Assembly (NCBI RefSeq): GCF_001428075.1
Contig: NZ_LMSI01000006.1
Span: forward strand, 1-64,000
Length of the DNA: 64,000 nucleotides
Reading direction: 5' to 3'
Source of the DNA: Arthrobacter sp. Soil764
Lineage (GTDB): Bacteria > Actinomycetota > Actinomycetes > Actinomycetales > Micrococcaceae
Shown one piece after another: positions 60,144 to 64,000 of the stretch. The number at the start of each line of letters is the position of its first letter. Within the stretch, counting starts at the first letter, position 1. The notes below the pieces were generated by a model, which searched no databases, was not told where the DNA came from, and was given only the letters and a program-made list of their open reading frames with translations. The position numbers were made by a program, and so were the translations under genes.

Positions 60144-60700
60144 GCCGCGGGGGCTGCGGGCTCGCCGTCCACCGTGAAGAGCAGTTCCAGGCTCTCTCCC
60201 GGCTTTACCTTCTGGGTGGAGAGGGCCTCCTGCGCGTATTCCCAGTTCCCCGACTCCGGCTTGATCCAGATTGACCAGTAGGCGGAGGCCGCGGGCATGC
60301 CCTTGCATTCCTCGCGGTAGGTGCCGTCCTTGTGCTTGACGTCGAAGTCGGCGGCGGGGACGCCGTTCACGCGGCATACGGCATCGGGGTACTGGGTGGT
60401 GCCCTCGGTCTTGATCTTTGCCTCGTCGAGCACCTTGGAAGCCACGGTGGGACCGTCCACGGACACGCAGGTGGAGGTGCTGGCGGCAGCCTGTTTCAGG
60501 GCACCGGAATCGACGATGACCTTCACTCCGGCGCATTCCCCGCTTGAGCTGCTGGAAGAAGCGCTGGCAGAAGCCGATGCCGGGGAGGCGGAGGCACTGG
60601 GCTGGTTGGCGGACGGCGTGGAACAGCCGGCGAGGGCAATCAGGAGACCGGCGGCGGCGAGTGAGCCCGCGGCGGCGGTACGGATCTTAGTCAAAGTCAC
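60140..60700 (-). CDS. Lipoprotein coupled to the ECF transporter (DUF4430-like)
   Basis: A 186-residue protein with signal peptide and lipobox LAGC (cysteine at residue 26), a Ser/Ala-rich linker (about 30-53), and a beta-rich domain with CVSVDGPTVASKVLDEAKIKTEG, YPDAVCRVNGVPA, YWSIWIKPESGNWEYAQEALSTQKVKPGESLELLF. The last pattern (Y-W-S... W.Y...G..... V..GD/ES) resembles DUF4430, a fold related to the C-terminal domain of transcobalamin. Four cysteines may form two disulfides. It probably binds the substrate outside the membrane for the ECF transporter, to which it is coupled by overlap. A cobalamin-type ligand is a speculation. The start is GTG; no good ribosome binding site is present. 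Confidence 0.78.
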   Translation of the reverse strand: MTLTKIRTAAAGSLAAAGLLIALAGCSTPSANQPSASASPASASASASSSSSSGECAGVKVIVDSGALKQAAASTSTCVSVDGPTVASKVLDEAKIKTEGTTQYPDAVCRVNGVPAADFDVKHKDGTYREECKGMPAASAYWSIWIKPESGNWEYAQEALSTQKVKPGESLELLFTVDGEPAAPAA

Positions 60701-60791
60701 CTGTCAAGGGTAGGGCGTTCCCCGCCCGGAGCAGGAGGCCGTCCCCTTGTGTGACGCCAATATTCAACATGGGCGGGGGCTGGTGACGCAC

Positions 60792-60835
60792 AAGGGCCGA
60801 CGGCGGCACTCGGGTGAGTGCCGCCGTCGGCCCTT
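60792..60835. terminator. Bidirectional terminator, copy C of the intergenic hairpin family
   Basis: A perfect 20-bp stem (60792-60811 with 60816-60835) and GGGT loop, ending CCCTTT on the plus side and AAGGG on the other. On the minus strand it follows the permease gene by 14 bases. The stem shares the pattern AAGGGMCGACGGCGGC...GTGAGTGCCGYCGTCG with the first hairpin of the repeats at 17704 and 27924. Confidence 0.85.
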
Positions 60836-60848
60836 TCTGCGGGAAGTG

Positions 60849-62471
60849 TCAAGCGGGTTCTGTTGCCAGTGCCCCGTCCGCCGCCAGCGCATCCTGCGGC
60901 GCGTCGTCGGTTGCCTGGTGCCGTCCGGCGCCTGACGACGGATGGGCGGCGACGGCCGCGGCGTGCTCGGCCAGCACCCCGGTCTGGTGCCGGATCTTGA
61001 GGCGGTAGAGCAGCGTCCCGCCAACGACCACGGCGGCCACGAACATCACGCCGCCCCACTGCAGGTACCACTCAAAAGGCGGCACCGAGTTGTAGATCTC
61101 CGGGCGGGGCCAGATCAGGTTCAGGGTCATGGCGCCGCCCCACAGGACCGCCAGGATGTTCACGGGAACACCCCACTTGCCCATGCTGAAACCGGGTTCG
61201 GAGCCGTCGTGCGCCAGGGGCCACTTCTTCAGGAAGCGGTTGCGCAGCATGGGCACCGTGACCAGGAGGTAGGACAGGTAGATCAGCACAATGCTGATGC
61301 TGGACAGGATGGTGAAGATGGCCGGCTGCATGACGTTGATGAGCAGCGGGACCACGGCCAGGACACCCACCACGATGGCCGCGACGGTGGGGGTCCTGCG
61401 GACCGGATCCACCTTGCTGAGCTGCCGGCTGAACGGCAGGTTGTTGTCCCGGGCCATGGCAAACACCATGCGGATGGCTGCCGCGTGGACCGCGAGCGTG
61501 CAGACCACCACGGCCACCACGATGCACAGCAGGAAAGCCTTGCCGAAAGGCCCGCCCAGGACGGAGAGCACGATGTGCTGCAGGCCGCCGTCGGCAGATC
61601 CCACCTTGGGGTCGGTCAGGTCAGGTGCGGCCAGGATGCCGAACAGCAGGATCAGGCCGCCCAGCACGAACGAGGCCGTGACGGCGCGCAGGATGGCCTT
61701 GGGCGCCGTGCGCTTGGGGTCCTTCGTTTCCTCGCCCAGGGAGCTTGCGGTGTCGAAGCCGTACATCACGTAGCCGGAAGCCATGGCGCCGATGAGGAAG
61801 ACGCCGAAGAAGCCCAGGTCATTGCCTTCCCCGAAGCCCGCGGTGTCGAAGAAGACCTCGGGCCCCCGCACCACGTGCCAGCCCAGTGCCAGGATGAGCA
61901 GCACGGCCGCGATCAGTTCCACGAAGACGCCGATGCTGTTGATCCGGGTCATGAGCTTTACGCCGAACGCGTTGATGAGGGTGGAGATGGTGATCATGAT
62001 GGTGGCCAGGACCACGCCGTTCATGGCGAAGTCGTACGGGCCGGTGCCGTCACCGACGAACTGGAAGCCGGACCAGAGCTGCGGCAGCGTCAGCTGCAGG
62101 GCCAGGGCCACGGCCCCCAGCGCCATGATGCTGGACAGCATCAGCAGCCAGCCGGCCAGCCAGGCGGTGGTCCCGGATGCAAGCCGTTTGGCCCAGTTGT
62201 ATACGGACCCGGCCACAGGGTAGCGGCCGGCCAGTTCGGCAAAACACAGCGCCACCATCAGCTGGCCGGCGAACACGAGGGGCCAGGACCAGGCATATGC
62301 CGGGCCGGCCATGGAAAAACCAAAGTAGAACAGCTGGAAAACACCGGTGAGGATGGAGATGTAGCTGACACCTGCGGCGAAGCTGGCAAACTTGCCGATG
62401 CTCCGGTCCAGGGTCTGGGTGTAGCCGAATTCGTCCATGCCGCTTGAATCAATACTCTTGCTGGGTTCCAA
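60849..62471 (-). CDS. APC-family amino acid/amine permease
   Basis: A 540-residue membrane protein with about 12 hydrophobic segments. Family features are FAAGVSYISILTGVFQLFYFGFSMAGPAYAWSWPLVFAGQLMVALCFAELAGRYPVAGSVYNWAKRL, the usual first two helices of APC carriers with G.S....G and AELA..YP.AG, and GFDTASSLGEETKDPKRTAPKAI. The C-terminal 40 residues are soluble and disordered. It starts with TTG at 62471, supported by AGGAG 9 bases upstream; an ATG eleven codons later lacks such a signal. The neighbouring GMC oxidoreductase suggests a choline- or amine-type substrate, inferred from context only. Confidence 0.88.
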   Translation of the reverse strand: MEPSKSIDSSGMDEFGYTQTLDRSIGKFASFAAGVSYISILTGVFQLFYFGFSMAGPAYAWSWPLVFAGQLMVALCFAELAGRYPVAGSVYNWAKRLASGTTAWLAGWLLMLSSIMALGAVALALQLTLPQLWSGFQFVGDGTGPYDFAMNGVVLATIMITISTLINAFGVKLMTRINSIGVFVELIAAVLLILALGWHVVRGPEVFFDTAGFGEGNDLGFFGVFLIGAMASGYVMYGFDTASSLGEETKDPKRTAPKAILRAVTASFVLGGLILLFGILAAPDLTDPKVGSADGGLQHIVLSVLGGPFGKAFLLCIVVAVVVCTLAVHAAAIRMVFAMARDNNLPFSRQLSKVDPVRRTPTVAAIVVGVLAVVPLLINVMQPAIFTILSSISIVLIYLSYLLVTVPMLRNRFLKKWPLAHDGSEPGFSMGKWGVPVNILAVLWGGAMTLNLIWPRPEIYNSVPPFEWYLQWGGVMFVAAVVVGGTLLYRLKIRHQTGVLAEHAAAVAAHPSSGAGRHQATDDAPQDALAADGALATEPA

Positions 62472-62515
62472 TATGGACTCCTAGATCAGAAAAGCACGAT
62501 GGTGGTTGCCTGGTC

Positions 62516-64000
62516 TCAGGCGAAGGAGGGGCTGAGCTCCGCTTCTTCAGTTGCAGCGCATCCGGTATGGGCTGCACGGATCAGATCGGCGCAGCGCTCG
62601 CCGATCATCATGACGGTGATGTTGGGGTTGACGGTGATGTGTTCGGGCATGACGGACGCATCGGCGACGCGGAGGCCGGTGACGCCCTTGACCCGCAGCT
62701 GGGGGTCCAGCGGCGACATGTCGTCGTCGGCCGGGCCCATGCGGACGGTGCCTACGGGGTGGTAGACGGTGTTGTGGGTCTTGCGGATGTAGTCCTGGAG
62801 TTCCTCGTCCGTCTGCGCGTCGACGCCGGGCGAGAGTTCGCGGCCGGTCCATTCCGCCATGGCAGGCTGGGCGGCGATTTCGCGGGCCTTCCGGATCCCG
62901 GCCACCATGACGCGCATGTCATGGCCTTCCGGGTCCGTGAAGTAGCGGGGGTCCACCATGGGCTTGTCGCGGAAGTCGCGGCTGCGCAGCCGGACGGTGC
63001 CGCGGGAGCGGGCGTGGGTGACGTTCGGGGTGAGGCTGAAGCCGTTCTCCGTGGTGGGGTAGCCGTGCCGGAGGGTGTTCATGTCGAACGGGACGGAACC
63101 GTAGTGCATCATCAGGTCGGGGCGGTCCAGGCCGTCTTCGGTGGGGGTGAAGATCCCGATCTCCCACCACTGCGTTGAGGTCTGCACCATGGGCTGTTTG
63201 GCCTCGAACTGGACCACGCCTTCGGGGTGGTCCTGCAGGTGCTCGCCCACGCCGGGGGAGTCCACCAGGACCTCGATGCCGTGCTGGGCCAGGTGGGCCG
63301 CCGGGCCGATCCCGGAGAGCATGAGCAGCTTGGGGGAGTCGATGGCGCCGGTGGACAGGATGACCTCCTGGCGCGCGGTGAGCCGGTGGGTGCGGCCGAA
63401 CGCGGAGTCAACCACGTCCACGCCGGTGCAGCGCTTGTCCGGATCGAACACCAGCTGGCGGGCGCGGAGGCCGGTCAGCAGGGTGAAGTTTTCGCGTTCC
63501 ATGATCGGGTGGATGTAGGACACGGAGCTGGAGGCTCGCGTGCCGTCCGCCCGGCGGTTGATCTGGAAGAAGTTGGCACCGTTGACCACCGTGGCGCCGG
63601 TGTTGAACCTGGCGCGGGGAATCCCGGCCTGCTCGCAGGCATCCAGGAGCGCGACGCCGGCAGGATCCACCGGGGGCACGTTCATCAGGTGCACGGGGCC
63701 GGAGTCCCCGTGATGGGGTGCGTCCGGGCCGGCGTCCTCGTTGGTTTCCAGCCGCCTGTACAGCGGCCAGGCCGCGTCGGCATTCCAGCCGGTAATGCCG
63801 TACTTGGACTCCCACTCGTCCAGGTCCTCCCGCGGCGCCCAGAAGGCGATGCAGGAGTTGTGGCTGGAGCAGCCGCCCATGACCTTGGCGCGGGCGTGGC
63901 GCATGAAGGAGTTGCCGTTTTCCTGCGGTTCCACCGGGTAGTCCCAGTCGTAGCCGGATTCCAGCAGCTCCATCCAGCGGTCCAGCTGCAGGATTTCGGG
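62516..64000 (-). CDS. GMC-family oxidoreductase, choline dehydrogenase-like (partial, start outside window)
   Basis: At least 494 residues of the C-terminal part; the first part, with the FAD-binding GxGxxG, lies beyond 64000. Visible family features are FMRHARAKVMGGCSSHNSCIAFWAPREDLDEWE (GMC signature 1 region, GGCSSHN), LTARQEVILSTGAIDSPKLLMLSGIGPAAHLAQHGI (signature 2), and near the C-terminus NTVYHPVGTVRMGPADDDMSPLDPQLRVKGVTGLRVADASVMPEHITVNPNITVMMIGERCADLIR, with the catalytic His in YHPVGT and the Asn in NPN. The pattern fits choline dehydrogenase BetA-like enzymes that oxidise an alcohol to an aldehyde with FAD. The frame stays open to the window end. The APC permease gene follows 44 bases downstream on the same strand. 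Confidence 0.9.
   Translation of the reverse strand, partial: PEILQLDRWMELLESGYDWDYPVEPQENGNSFMRHARAKVMGGCSSHNSCIAFWAPREDLDEWESKYGITGWNADAAWPLYRRLETNEDAGPDAPHHGDSGPVHLMNVPPVDPAGVALLDACEQAGIPRARFNTGATVVNGANFFQINRRADGTRASSSVSYIHPIMERENFTLLTGLRARQLVFDPDKRCTGVDVVDSAFGRTHRLTARQEVILSTGAIDSPKLLMLSGIGPAAHLAQHGIEVLVDSPGVGEHLQDHPEGVVQFEAKQPMVQTSTQWWEIGIFTPTEDGLDRPDLMMHYGSVPFDMNTLRHGYPTTENGFSLTPNVTHARSRGTVRLRSRDFRDKPMVDPRYFTDPEGHDMRVMVAGIRKAREIAAQPAMAEWTGRELSPGVDAQTDEELQDYIRKTHNTVYHPVGTVRMGPADDDMSPLDPQLRVKGVTGLRVADASVMPEHITVNPNITVMMIGERCADLIRAAHTGCAATEEAELSPSFA

Noticed and set aside
60144..60536. 131-codon N-terminal extension of the fused ECF transporter
   Set aside because: It overlaps the lipoprotein gene in another frame and is Arg/Gly-rich shadow sequence; the ATGA overlap at 60140-60143 is a better start.
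1..64000. CRISPR arrays, tRNA genes and insertion sequences
   Set aside because: No regularly spaced repeats, tRNA-like T-arm/anticodon patterns or transposase genes were found by reading.

Overview
The window looks like chromosome from a high-GC actinobacterium of the Arthrobacter/Pseudarthrobacter (Micrococcaceae) type. The reasons are GC-rich codon use, frequent GTG starts, a 23S-5S rRNA end of actinobacterial form, a CopD-CtaG fusion, a DUF853 HerA-like ATPase, and many sugar and organic-acid transport operons. The genus assignment is an inference from gene style; no marker was compared with a database.

Layout. 1-0.4 kb: end of an rRNA operon (23S 3' end, 5S rRNA, strong terminator). 0.6-9.9 kb: housekeeping-type genes (HU-like protein, copper/cytochrome oxidase assembly fusion, thioredoxin-NHL protein, secreted hypothetical protein, HerA-like ATPase, acetyltransferase). 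An AbiEi-DUF559 nuclease-like gene sits here between two 104-bp elements with conserved ends. 10-17.7 kb: a FAD/NAD(P) oxidoreductase divergent from an amino-acid ABC importer and two flavin-dependent monooxygenases, a compact set resembling systems for S-substituted amino acids. 18.3-25.8 kb: a LacI regulator with a clear operator and promoter controlling a TRAP-transporter operon with two dehydrogenases, a small monooxygenase-fold protein and a gluconokinase-like kinase. 25.9-29.0 kb: secreted polysaccharide deacetylase, Fcy1-like cytosine deaminase, alpha/beta hydrolase.

29.1-42.9 kb is an accessory island. It opens with gene debris: a truncated luciferase-like monooxygenase, a second gene fragment, and an ABC exporter present as a short fragment and a 3' half around a GIY-YIG nuclease gene, with a 15-bp direct repeat at both ends. 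Then come a three-gene operon headed by a TIGR04255-like protein and a complete type I restriction-modification operon, hsdM-hsdS-sir2-hsdR. A free-standing SIR2-like (putative NADase) gene is translationally coupled inside that operon. A divergent gene of unknown function closes the island. The SIR2 gene inside the hsd operon is the most interesting feature: it could act as a guard effector, as the anticodon nuclease PrrC does in other type I loci.

43.0-64.0 kb returns to core-like content: metH; a SorC-family regulator with two candidate operators next to a TIM-barrel isomerase/PfkB kinase/sugar ABC importer/amidohydrolase operon; formaldehyde dehydrogenase with a perfect palindrome upstream; a single-polypeptide ECF transporter (T, A, A and S modules) coupled to a lipoprotein; and an APC permease beside a GMC oxidoreductase that runs off the window. 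I found no tRNA, CRISPR array, integrase, transposase or phage structural gene. Several intergenic hairpins are terminators, and three belong to one repeat family.
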